DNA of 10,076 nucleotides from Candidatus Coatesiibacteriota bacterium (GTDB lineage Bacteria > RBG-13-66-14): the NCBI GenBank assembly GCA_030631385.1, contig DAOVLG010000037.1:1-10076 (forward strand), given 5' to 3'. The position numbers and the translations under genes are program-made. The notes beneath the pieces were generated by a model. The model searched no databases, was not told the origin of the DNA, and saw only the letters and a list, made by a program, of their open reading frames with translations. This document shows, piece by piece, positions 1-7,313 of the stretch (within the stretch, counting starts at the first letter, position 1; the number at the start of each line of letters is the position of its first letter).

Positions 1-2397
1 GATGCCGCACTCGTAACCCTCGGTCACCTCGCGCACATCCTCCTTGAACCGCCTCAGGCTGCTCAGGCGCCCCTCGTAGATCAGCCGCCCGTCCCGCACC
101 AATCGGGCCATGACGTTCCTCTTCACCTTACCCGACACGATGTAGCAACCGGCAATGACCCCGACCCTGGGGATGCGGAAGGTCTCGCGCACCTCGGCCT
201 GACCCAAGTCCTGTTCAAGTATCTCGGGGGCGAGCATGCCGCTGACCACAGCCTTGATCTCGTCCAGAAGCTCGTAGATGATCTTGAATATCCTGATCTG
301 CACACCCACCCGCTGGGCGAGGTTGTTCGCTTTGGCGTCGGGACGGACGTTGAAGCCCACGATGATGGCCTCGGAGGCGGCTGCCAGCTGTACATCCGCC
401 TCGGTGACGCCCCCCACGGCGGAGTGGACTACCTCTACCTCGACCTCCTCCGAGTTAAAGCGGGTCAGGGAATCCCGAACCGCCTCTACGGTGCCGTTCA
501 CGTCGCCCTTGACGATCAGCGGGAGTTTCTGCGGCTCCTGGGCTCCGCCGGGTTTGAGGAAATCGGCCAAGCTCTTCCGTTTGGCGCTCTCGAGCTTCTC
601 CTCTCTGCCGGCTGACTGACGCAGAGCGGCGATGTTCCTGGCCGTCTTCTCATCGGAGACGACGACGAGGGAATCACCGGCTTCGGGCAACCCGTAGAAA
701 CCCTGGGTCTCTCCGGGGGTTCCGGGCGATATCGCCTCAACCTGCTTGCCCATGTCGTCGGTCATCAGACGCACCTTGCCGGCCTGAGTTCCGCAAACAA
801 AAGTTTGACCTTGTTTGAGGGTTCCATCGGTGATGATGACCGTTCCCACGCTGCCCCGGCCACGGTCAATGCGGGTCTCGATCAGAACTCCCTGCGGGCT
901 GGCGTCACCATCCGCCTTGAGTTCCAGCATCTCCCCGTGGATGACGAGGATTTCGAGGAGATGGTCCACCCCGTCGCCGGTGATGCCGGACACCTCGCAG
1001 AAGGTGGTCTCGCCGCCCCAGTCCTCGGGGGCGAGGTTGTACTTCGATAGCTGGCGGCGCACCCGATCCGTATCGGCCTCGGGTTTGTCTATCTTGGTTA
1101 TGGCCACGACGATCTCGACGTCGGCGGCGCGGGCGTGGTTGATGGCCTCAACGGTTTGGGGCATGACACCGTCGTCGGCGGCGACCACCAGGACAACGAT
1201 GTCGGTTACCTCGGCTCCCCGCGCCCTCATCGCCGTGAAGGCCTCGTGGCCCGGGGTATCTATGAAGGTGATGAGACCGTGGTCCGTCTTGACCTGATAG
1301 GCGCCGATGTGCTGGGTGATGCCCCCCGCCTCCCCGGCGGCGACGTTGGTCTTGCGGATGTAGTCCAGGAGGGTGGTCTTGCCGTGGTCTACGTGACCGA
1401 GCACGGCGACGATCGGCGGGCGTGGTTTGAGCCTGCTCTCGTCGTCGAAATTAGACGGAAGCACGGCCTCGAAGCCCAGCTCGTCCACCATGGTGGCCAC
1501 AGTAACAACGTCCATCTCCTCGATGGTCCCGTACTCTTCACCCCATTCGAGCAGTTTTTCAAGGATGCCGTCCACCGGAACGTGGAGAAGATCGGCCAGC
1601 TCGACTGGGGTCATGGGCCTCGACACGGCTACTTTCTTGGCCTCTTCCTTCGGTTTGGAACGGGTCTTGCGGCTGGTTCGTAGCTCATGGATCATTACCG
1701 AGCTGGACTTACGACGGCGACGGCGGCGGCGACGCGTACCCTTGGCCCGCCTCTTGGCAGATTCTGCCAGCCCAAGCTCCTCGGCGGAAACCGGTTTCTC
1801 GGGACGGAAAAGCACCCTCGAACCGCCCCGCTTCTCCTCGGCCTTTTCCTCGGCCTGTGCCTCAAAATCCGGTCGCTTGATGTCGCGTTTCGACGGGGGC
1901 GGTACAACGGGCGGTTCCACCCCCACCTCAACGGCCGCCTGGGAACTCACCGGCAGGGTGGGTTTTTCCGGTTTGGGTCTGGCCGTCCCTTTGAGATGAA
2001 CCTTTGGAGCGATGAAGACCTCATCGGCAACCTCGGCGGGGAGTTTCTCGGCACCCTCCTCGACCGGTTTGACCTCACCTTTGGTTTCCTCTACCTTCGG
2101 GTGGTGACGAACACGGACCCGGGGTTTCCCGGTATGCCGGGTTCCCACGGACGCGGCCCGGGCGCTGGCCTTCTCCTCAGCCGTCGGCGGCCTTCTTACG
2201 CCCTTGGACTGCCGAAGGGGAACATCGAAGGAGGTCTCGGTCTTTGCCGAGGCCTCGAGCTTGGTCCGCAGCAACTTTTCCTGCTTGGGATCGACCGACG
2301 ACATGTGGCCGGCCACCTCGATCCCCAGGGAGCGCATCCTGGCGATCAGGAGCTTCGACGGAATACCAAATTCTCTGGCCAGCTCGTAAACCCTCAT
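1..2397 (-). CDS. infB: Translation initiation factor IF-2 (C-terminus beyond window)
   Basis: IF-2 is a cytoplasmic GTPase that places initiator fMet-tRNA on the 30S subunit and promotes 50S joining. The minus-strand frame is open without a stop from an ATG at 2397 to the window edge, giving 799 codons. It begins MRVYELAREFG, the usual IF2_N start, followed by a charged linker with eight arginines in a row (residues 222-229) and a second IF2_N-like region (about 265-315). The G domain shows G1 GHVDHGKT (334-341), a G2-like GGITQHIGAY, G3 DTPGH (380-384), G4 TKID (434-437) and G5 SGITGDG. The two beta-barrel domains and the IF-2-specific domain follow, and the visible sequence ends in EGYECGI, normally some 25-30 residues before the stop. 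G4 begins with Thr instead of the more usual Asn, which still fits [NT]KxD. The start lies 11 nt after the nusA stop, with a GAGG very close to the ATG. The identification is certain. Confidence 0.97.
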   Translation of the reverse strand, partial: MRVYELAREFGIPSKLLIARMRSLGIEVAGHMSSVDPKQEKLLRTKLEASAKTETSFDVPLRQSKGVRRPPTAEEKASARAASVGTRHTGKPRVRVRHHPKVEETKGEVKPVEEGAEKLPAEVADEVFIAPKVHLKGTARPKPEKPTLPVSSQAAVEVGVEPPVVPPPSKRDIKRPDFEAQAEEKAEEKRGGSRVLFRPEKPVSAEELGLAESAKRRAKGTRRRRRRRRKSSSVMIHELRTSRKTRSKPKEEAKKVAVSRPMTPVELADLLHVPVDGILEKLLEWGEEYGTIEEMDVVTVATMVDELGFEAVLPSNFDDESRLKPRPPIVAVLGHVDHGKTTLLDYIRKTNVAAGEAGGITQHIGAYQVKTDHGLITFIDTPGHEAFTAMRARGAEVTDIVVLVVAADDGVMPQTVEAINHARAADVEIVVAITKIDKPEADTDRVRRQLSKYNLAPEDWGGETTFCEVSGITGDGVDHLLEILVIHGEMLELKADGDASPQGVLIETRIDRGRGSVGTVIITDGTLKQGQTFVCGTQAGKVRLMTDDMGKQVEAISPGTPGETQGFYGLPEAGDSLVVVSDEKTARNIAALRQSAGREEKLESAKRKSLADFLKPGGAQEPQKLPLIVKGDVNGTVEAVRDSLTRFNSEEVEVEVVHSAVGGVTEADVQLAAASEAIIVGFNVRPDAKANNLAQRVGVQIRIFKIIYELLDEIKAVVSGMLAPEILEQDLGQAEVRETFRIPRVGVIAGCYIVSGKVKRNVMARLVRDGRLIYEGRLSSLRRFKEDVREVTEGYECGI

Positions 2398-2408
2398 AGC
2401 CTCAAAGG

Positions 2409-3683
2409 TTAGTAATCTTCTTCCTCCAAGAGCGCCTTGGCGTTTTCGATCAGCTTCTCCGCCGTTTTCGCCCCGACACCCTTGGCTACGATGAGTTCTT
2501 CGATTGATGCAGCCGCCACGGACTCGACGCCGTCAAAACCCGCCTCGTAAAGGTTCATCGCCGTAGTCTCGCCGACGCCGGGAAGCTCAATCAGGTCGGC
2601 GACTACATCCTCCTGTTCCTCCTGGGCGGTGAGAGCGGATTTTTCCTCCTCGTACTGCTCCGGGCTGCGCACGTCTATGCGAATCCCAACCAGCCGCGAG
2701 GCGAGCTTGATGTTCCTCCCGCCCTTGCCGATGGCCACCGAAAGCTTCTCCTCGGGAACGATAACCAGGATCCTGTCGTGGCCCTCATCGTACTCTGCCC
2801 GCAAAACCTCAACGGGGTTGAAGGCGTGCTTGGCGAACCTTACGATATCCCGATCCCACAGGACGAGATCCACCCGCTCCTGATCCAGCTCGCGCACGAT
2901 GGACTGGATGCGGTAGCCGCGTAGGCCCACACAGGTACCGACGGCGTCCACGTTGGAATCGTTGGAGCGGACCGCCACCTTGGTGCGAAAACCGGCGTCT
3001 CGGGCAATGGCCGCGATCTCAACGGTCCCGTCCGCCACCTCCGGTATCTCCTGGGCGAATAGCTGCTCCACCAGGTGCGGGGTGCGGCGCGAAATGATGA
3101 CCTGGGGGCTGCGGTTGGTCTTGCGCACCTCCAGCACGTAGGCCTTGACTCGATCCCCCTTGCGGTACTGCTCACGGGGGATGCGCTCCGAGTAAGGCAT
3201 GATCCCGTCGGTACGCCCCAGGTCAATGACGATTCCGCCGGCGGAGTCGCCCTGAACGATACCGTTGATCAGGGTGCCCTCCCGGTGCTTGTACTCCTCG
3301 TAGATGGTGTCCCGCTCGGCCTCCCGGATACGCTGCATGACGACCTGCTTGGCTGTCTGGGCGGCGGAGCGACCGAACTTCGAGGTGTCCACCTCGATGT
3401 CCAGCTCGTCGCCGATCACCACCTCGCCGCCGGCCAGAAACCGCGCGTCCTTCAGCGAGATCTCCGTGATGTGGTCCTTGACCCGACGGACGACCTGCTT
3501 GGTAAGCCAAACCAAAACCCGCCCCTCGTCCAGGTCCACCTGGGACGAAATGATGGCGTGCTCTCCGAAACGCCGCCTCCCGGCAGCCAAGAGACCGGCC
3601 TCCAGCGCGTCGTAGAGGATATCCTGTTCGATGCCCTTGTTCCGGGCGATCGCTTCCAGAGCCTGGATAAAATCGTAGTCCAT
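2409..3683 (-). CDS. nusA: Transcription termination/antitermination factor NusA
   Basis: NusA binds RNA polymerase and nascent RNA and controls pausing, Rho-dependent and intrinsic termination, and antitermination. The 424-residue protein has the expected domain order: N-terminal RNAP-binding domain (about 1-125, starting MDYDFIQALEAIARNKGI), S1 RNA-binding domain (about 134-199), KH1 (about 200-280, GxxG element GLRG near 253-256) and KH2 (about 285-345, core AIGKGGRN at 317-324). It ends in one helix-hairpin-helix region (about 365-420, LPGVGETTA and AKGVGAKTA) and an acidic tail. The KH1 stretch reads DAVGTCVGLRG where many NusA proteins have DPVG and GPRG. This is a mild deviation that does not suggest inactivation. 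The ATG lies 11 nt after the rimP stop and its Shine-Dalgarno is weak (GGA almost adjacent). It sits between rimP and infB, the standard order. Confidence 0.97.
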   Translation of the reverse strand: MDYDFIQALEAIARNKGIEQDILYDALEAGLLAAGRRRFGEHAIISSQVDLDEGRVLVWLTKQVVRRVKDHITEISLKDARFLAGGEVVIGDELDIEVDTSKFGRSAAQTAKQVVMQRIREAERDTIYEEYKHREGTLINGIVQGDSAGGIVIDLGRTDGIMPYSERIPREQYRKGDRVKAYVLEVRKTNRSPQVIISRRTPHLVEQLFAQEIPEVADGTVEIAAIARDAGFRTKVAVRSNDSNVDAVGTCVGLRGYRIQSIVRELDQERVDLVLWDRDIVRFAKHAFNPVEVLRAEYDEGHDRILVIVPEEKLSVAIGKGGRNIKLASRLVGIRIDVRSPEQYEEEKSALTAQEEQEDVVADLIELPGVGETTAMNLYEAGFDGVESVAAASIEELIVAKGVGAKTAEKLIENAKALLEEEDY

Positions 3684-3694
3684 TCCAGACGTAT

Positions 3695-4201
3695 CTAACG
3701 TTTCTTGGTCTTTCTGGGTTTGGGGAAGGGGAAGTACAGTCGCAACCCGGCTATCTCTTCACCCTTAATACGATGAGCCCCATTCGCGGGGGTCTCAACG
3801 GTGACACTCTCGCCGTCGTAAGCACGTAGAAGCCCAACGAGTTTATCCCGCCGCTTCTTAAAACGAACCTCGACCCGTTTGCCTATCCCCCACTCCAGCT
3901 CCAGCTCGCTCTCGAGACGCCGGTTGATCCCCGGTGAACCCACGGTCAGGCGAAACTCAGCCACATCCGGCATCTCGGCCTCGAGCACGTCGTTGAGGTA
4001 CCGGGTCAGTCGGGGGTACTCCCCCAGGGTTAGGCCGTGCACGCCGTCAGCCGGTGAGCCCTCCCGGTCCACCGCCAGATCCAACCTCAAGCCGCCCCGG
4101 CTCAGAGCGACCACGCATTCAACCAGGATCAGCCCCTCGACGGCGAGTAGGGGTTGTACAAGACCGATGACGACGTCACGGATCTCAGCGGCCCGGCTCA
4201 T
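3695..4201 (-). CDS. rimP: Ribosome maturation factor RimP
   Basis: RimP assists maturation of the 30S subunit. The predicted 168-residue protein starts MSRAAEIRDVV. It has the N-terminal alpha/beta domain (LRLDLAVDREG near 38-48, then LTLGEYPRLTRYLNDVLE) and the family signature VGSPGINRRLES (about 87-98), matching the usual SSPGxxRPL. A small C-terminal barrel carries GKRVEVRFKK and a basic tail (KPRKTKKR). The family averages about 150 residues, so this start fits best. In-frame ATGs also exist at 4231 and 4249 (178 and 184 residues). No candidate has a strong Shine-Dalgarno, so the start is uncertain. A possible promoter -10 overlaps the 4249 ATG, which argues against that one. The position directly upstream of nusA and infB supports the call. 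Similarity is moderate but the signature and context make it firm. Confidence 0.93.
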   Translation of the reverse strand: MSRAAEIRDVVIGLVQPLLAVEGLILVECVVALSRGGLRLDLAVDREGSPADGVHGLTLGEYPRLTRYLNDVLEAEMPDVAEFRLTVGSPGINRRLESELELEWGIGKRVEVRFKKRRDKLVGLLRAYDGESVTVETPANGAHRIKGEEIAGLRLYFPFPKPRKTKKR

Positions 4202-4247
4202 CCCAACCACCAGGGTTGAATCGGGCGACATTCCAGCCGCCGGACGC

Positions 4248-4277
4248 ATAGTAACACAATCGGTGGGCACAAGTCCA
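4248..4277 (-). promoter_or_regulatory. Possible sigma-70-type promoter for rimP-nusA-infB
   Basis: In the 83-nt gap between the glgA stop and the chosen rimP start, the minus strand reads TGGACT (4272-4277), an 18-nt spacer, then TACTAT (4248-4253). Each hexamer matches its consensus at four of six positions. Transcription would begin near 4240, before the two later rimP ATGs. This is a weak match chosen by eye. The operon may simply be read through from glgA. Confidence 0.22.
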
Positions 4278-4284
4278 GCCGTGA

Positions 4285-5715
4285 CTAGCCCCGGAGCCTC
4301 TTTGCCCGGGCCTCGGCGAAGAGTTCGACGTACCTCTCCGCCGAGCGTCCCCAGGAGTAATTGGCGGCGAAGGCCCTTTCTACAAGCGCCTGCCAGTTTT
4401 CTCCGTCGGAAAAGGCCGCCAGGACCCGCTCCACCGCGGAGAGGAAATCGGAGGCACCATAGTTCTTGAAGACGAAACCGTTTTCCCCTTCCCGAATCGT
4501 ATCGGCCAGACCACCGGTGGCCCGAACGAGGGGTAACGTTCCGTAGGCCAGGGCGATGAGCTGCCCGAGGCCGCAGGGCTCGTACCGGCTGGGCATCACA
4601 AACAGGTCGGAGCCGGCGTAGATCCGTTGGGCCAGAGCCGCGTCGTAGGCCAACATCACCCCGCACTTCTCCGGATACCGAGCGGCTAGGTCGGTGAAAA
4701 GTTCGTGGTATTTGGGGTCACCGGTTCCCAGAAGGGCGAACTGCAGATTTTTAGCGAAGAACCCGTCGGCGGACTTCTCAAAGAGGTCCAGCCCCTTCTG
4801 GTCCGCCAGGCGGGTGACCATCCCGAAGAGGGGGACGTCATCCCGTTCGGGAAGCCCGTATTCCCGCTGGAGGGCGGCCTTGCAGAGGGCCTTCCCCGAA
4901 GGTTTTTCCCCCGAATAGTTTGCCGCGATGTCGGGATCGGTGGCCGGGTTCCAAAGTTCGTAGTCAATCCCGTTTAGCACGCCGTAGAGATCGGCGGAGC
5001 GTGAGCTCAACACGCCCTCCAAGCCGTAGCCGAACTCCGGAGTCTGTATCTCCCGGGCGTATGTCTCGCTGACCGTGGTGAGCACATCGGCGAAGACGAG
5101 CCCCGCCTTCAGGTAGTTGACCTTGTCGTAGTACTCGATCCCGCCCTCGGGAACGTATATCCCCTCCCCGAGACCGATGAGCGGCAGGGCCTCCTCGGGT
5201 GAGAAGGCGCCCATGTAGGCCAGGTTGTGGATGGTGAAGAGGCACGCCGTTTCACCAAAGTACGGGTAATCCCCACGTTTCAGGTAGAGTGGGATCAGGG
5301 CGCTCTGCCAGTCGTGGCAGTGGACGACATCGGGGTGGAAATCCATCGCCTCGACCGCCGCAAGCACCGCCTTGGCGAAGAAGGCGAACCGCGCGGCGTT
5401 GTCGGGAAAATCGGACCCCTCTTCGCCGTAGAGTCCGGTCCGGTCGAAGAATTTCGGGCAATCAACGAACAGCGCCTGAAAGCCCTGACCGTTGTCGGAG
5501 AGGAGATCGAAGACCACCCGCCCACCGGCCAGCTCCACGCCGAGACCGGTCTTTACCGTCTCCAGGTCCTGTTTCACCTTGGCGTACCGGGGCATGATGA
5601 GACGAACATCGTGCCCCAGCCGGATGAACTCCTTGGGCAGGGCGCCGGCGACGTCGGCCAGGCCGCCCGTCTTGGCGTAAGGAACGACTTCGCTCACCGC
5701 GATCAGTATCTTCAT
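4285..5715 (-). CDS. glgA: Glycogen synthase (ADP-glucose type, GT5)
   Basis: GlgA transfers glucose from ADP-glucose to the non-reducing end of an alpha-1,4-glucan in the cytoplasm, building bacterial glycogen. The 476-residue protein has normal GT5 length. The N-terminal Rossmann domain carries the ADP-glucose-binding KTGGLADV (K15-V22) and VHCHDWQSAL (131-140). The C-terminal domain carries TRLADQKGLDLF (R302 and K307, the phosphate-binding pair), SRYEPCGLGQL (E379, the GT-B catalytic/nucleotide site) and TGGLADT (400-406). All key residues I can check are present. The start is the ATG at 5715, with GAGG (5721-5724) five bases upstream. That ATG overlaps the stop of the preceding methyltransferase gene as ATGA, so translational coupling is likely. 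The frame stays open upstream of 5715, but there it only runs out of frame through the methyltransferase gene. I see no glgB, glgC or glgP nearby, so the other glycogen genes must be elsewhere. Confidence 0.96.
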   Translation of the reverse strand: MKILIAVSEVVPYAKTGGLADVAGALPKEFIRLGHDVRLIMPRYAKVKQDLETVKTGLGVELAGGRVVFDLLSDNGQGFQALFVDCPKFFDRTGLYGEEGSDFPDNAARFAFFAKAVLAAVEAMDFHPDVVHCHDWQSALIPLYLKRGDYPYFGETACLFTIHNLAYMGAFSPEEALPLIGLGEGIYVPEGGIEYYDKVNYLKAGLVFADVLTTVSETYAREIQTPEFGYGLEGVLSSRSADLYGVLNGIDYELWNPATDPDIAANYSGEKPSGKALCKAALQREYGLPERDDVPLFGMVTRLADQKGLDLFEKSADGFFAKNLQFALLGTGDPKYHELFTDLAARYPEKCGVMLAYDAALAQRIYAGSDLFVMPSRYEPCGLGQLIALAYGTLPLVRATGGLADTIREGENGFVFKNYGASDFLSAVERVLAAFSDGENWQALVERAFAANYSWGRSAERYVELFAEARAKRLRG

Positions 5716-6512
5716 CGAGACCTCTTCTCTGGCTTTCGGGCACGGATTATCAGAAAATGTGGAACCAAACGGGTATTTGCCAAATCGGAATGAAGTCTGA
5801 CCGCCTCGTCTGTGGCCTGAGGTTCCGAAAACCTCTCCAAGACGAAGCCCACATCTATGAGGGGGTTGATCAAGCCGCTGACGGGTCGGTGGAAATCGGG
5901 CACCCTGAATTTCGGTAGACCCTCGCGCAGCTCCGGCGGGGTCTGGGAAAACATCCACTCGACTATCTCTCCCTCTGTCTCGTGGAAGTAGCCACCGCAG
6001 GCCAGGGCCACCCTCCTCCCCGATTCGTCTTCCACCCAGCGCCGGTACGGGGTGTCGGTGCAGGGGTGGGTGATGGAGAACTGGAAGAATCCGCCGTGCC
6101 GCAGAACTCGATAAACCTCTGCGAACACCCGCTCCTGGTCCGGTATATCCATGAGACACATAAAGGCGACGACGAAATCGAAGGCCTCTAAAGCGAATGG
6201 CAAACTACATCCATCCGCCACCTGGTAATCAATGCCCAACGGTTCGGGAGAATCCACTTCCCGCGCATGTTTGATGAAGGTCGGCGCGATGTCTATCCCG
6301 ACCATGCGCGCCCCGAGCTCGGCCACTTTGCGGGTGTTATACCCCTCGCCGCAGCCGATGTCCAAACCCGTCCGCCCATCCACCTCGGGGAGCATCTCCA
6401 AGAAGGCCGGGGTGTTAAAGTGGTCGCGGTAGACGTCGCAGCCCATGCGCACCAGCCGCGTCCACACCGGCGCGTTAGCGTCCCAGTACCTTCCCACTTC
6501 CACGCTGTCCAT
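5712..6512 (-). CDS. Class I SAM-dependent methyltransferase, substrate unknown
   Basis: This is a 266-residue protein with the seven-strand Rossmann-type methyltransferase core (Methyltransf_11/25-like). Motif I is LDIGCGEGYNTR (about 50-61). The acidic residue that binds the SAM ribose is in VGIDIAPTF (D74). Motif II lies near FDFVVAFMCLMDIPD (111-125), and motif III is VLRHGGFFQFSITHPC (about 136-151). After the core comes a 110-residue C-terminal part (GYFHETEGEIVEWMF, then FHRPVSGLINPL) of the kind found in small-molecule methyltransferases. The substrate cannot be read from sequence. I chose the ATG at 6512 because it forms TAATG with the upstream stop and leaves a normal start to the domain (VGRYWDANAPVW). 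An ATG at 6542 would add ten residues, overlap the upstream gene by 31 bases and lack any Shine-Dalgarno. The stop overlaps glgA (ATGA). Confidence 0.85.
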   Translation of the reverse strand: MDSVEVGRYWDANAPVWTRLVRMGCDVYRDHFNTPAFLEMLPEVDGRTGLDIGCGEGYNTRKVAELGARMVGIDIAPTFIKHAREVDSPEPLGIDYQVADGCSLPFALEAFDFVVAFMCLMDIPDQERVFAEVYRVLRHGGFFQFSITHPCTDTPYRRWVEDESGRRVALACGGYFHETEGEIVEWMFSQTPPELREGLPKFRVPDFHRPVSGLINPLIDVGFVLERFSEPQATDEAVRLHSDLANTRLVPHFLIIRARKPEKRSR

Positions 6513-7237
6513 TACATATCCAGAGCTTTCAACGACTTCCATAAAAAGATGGAGGAATGAGCATGTTCGGTTCGCGGAGTTTTGAGGTATCTTATTAGTT
6601 CCTCTAAGTTGTCCTGCTCGTAATACTTCGAATCATCTATGTCTTGATATGCGAAAATAATCCTGCCATCAATGGTTTCATAACAAACCGATATTAACGG
6701 CTTGTTTGGCAGAGCATATAAACGATACGAATCGGTTAGCCTAGTGCTGTATTCTCTGGATATTTCCGATATCTGTTCAGGAACCGTTGATAAATGAATC
6801 CGCATATGTGAATCACACAGCAATAAAGGTCCATAATTAAGGTAGTTAGAAATAAGAATAGCTTTGTAACGAGTTATTAATTGGTTATACTTAATAATAT
6901 CATAGTTATCCGTAGAATAAACACCGGTTAGAAACGGTTCCAAATATTTTTTGTACAAATTTGTGTTCAACTCGACAAATTCCTGAAAGGATAGCTCCTG
7001 TTCGCCCTTTGCATCTACAATGAAATACCAGCTAACCACCGACTTCTCATCGGTGATGTCGTACACGGGCTCACCGGGGCCGACGCTCGAACCAGGGAAA
7101 TACTCCTCCGCATAAAACGCGGCGGCCTTCGTCGCCAGGTCATAACCGGCCTCCATAAGCGCCGGCTCAACGTCACACAGCTCCGTCGCCGACGTGAACC
7201 CGGCGGTGAATAAGAGGAGTAAAGCAATCCAGCGCAT
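6512..7237 (-). CDS. Exported protein of unknown function, AT-rich distal half
   Basis: I do not recognise this protein. It is 241 residues long and starts MRWIALLLLFTAGFTSA, a clear Sec signal peptide with likely cleavage after TSA (about residue 17), so it should be exported. There is no lipobox. The mature part is soluble-looking and rich in Tyr, Ile, Asp and Glu, with no later membrane segment and no motif I can name. A stretch EPVYDITDEKSVVSWYFIV is suggestive of a beta hairpin. Base composition changes sharply: the first 70 or so codons are about 60% GC like the neighbours, while the rest is far lower (the 60 bases from 6841 contain only 14 G/C). The ATG at 7237 has GGGA six bases upstream. 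A TTG two codons earlier is also possible. Its stop overlaps the methyltransferase ATG (TAATG). It is probably a real gene, because the frame stays open through the AT-rich part. Confidence 0.72.
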   Translation of the reverse strand: MRWIALLLLFTAGFTSATELCDVEPALMEAGYDLATKAAAFYAEEYFPGSSVGPGEPVYDITDEKSVVSWYFIVDAKGEQELSFQEFVELNTNLYKKYLEPFLTGVYSTDNYDIIKYNQLITRYKAILISNYLNYGPLLLCDSHMRIHLSTVPEQISEISREYSTRLTDSYRLYALPNKPLISVCYETIDGRIIFAYQDIDDSKYYEQDNLEELIRYLKTPRTEHAHSSIFLWKSLKALDM

Positions 7238-7257
7238 AATCAATCCCGCCCAGGCAA

Positions 7258-7280
7258 GGGCGGTCCGCGGGGGACCGCCC
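7258..7280 (-). terminator. Strong GC hairpin after guaB3, possible terminator
   Basis: GGGCGGTCC (7258-7266) and GGACCGCCC (7272-7280) form a perfect nine-base-pair stem around a five-base loop. It lies 33 bases beyond the guaB3 stop on that gene's strand and just ahead of the exported-protein gene. The following bases on the minus strand are TTGCCTGGG, not a run of U, so it is not a textbook intrinsic terminator. It could still act as a terminator, an mRNA 3' stabiliser or an attenuator for the downstream genes. The hairpin itself is certain; its role is not. Confidence 0.5.
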
Positions 7281-7313
7281 CCGGTAAAGGCTTTTCATAA
7301 CGCGCCTAGTGTG

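Noticed and set aside
1687..2412. A 241-codon plus-strand open frame across the infB 5' region
   Set aside because: It lies antisense to an unbroken IF-2 frame with recognisable motifs. Its sequence is low-complexity and is explained by high GC content.
3075..3698. A 207-codon plus-strand open frame opposite nusA
   Set aside because: It mirrors NusA codons in register with the minus-strand frame and has no independent motifs or ribosome site.
4202..4666. N-terminal extension of the RimP frame to 4666
   Set aside because: The extra sequence overlaps the glgA end in another frame, looks like low-complexity translated GC-rich DNA and far exceeds RimP length.
5227..5793. A 188-codon plus-strand open frame opposite glgA
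   Set aside because: It is a shadow of GlgA coding sequence, which carries all catalytic motifs.
5716..6159. N-terminal extension of the GlgA frame to 6159
   Set aside because: It overlaps the methyltransferase gene out of frame. ATG 5715 has a good ribosome site and matches the family start exactly.
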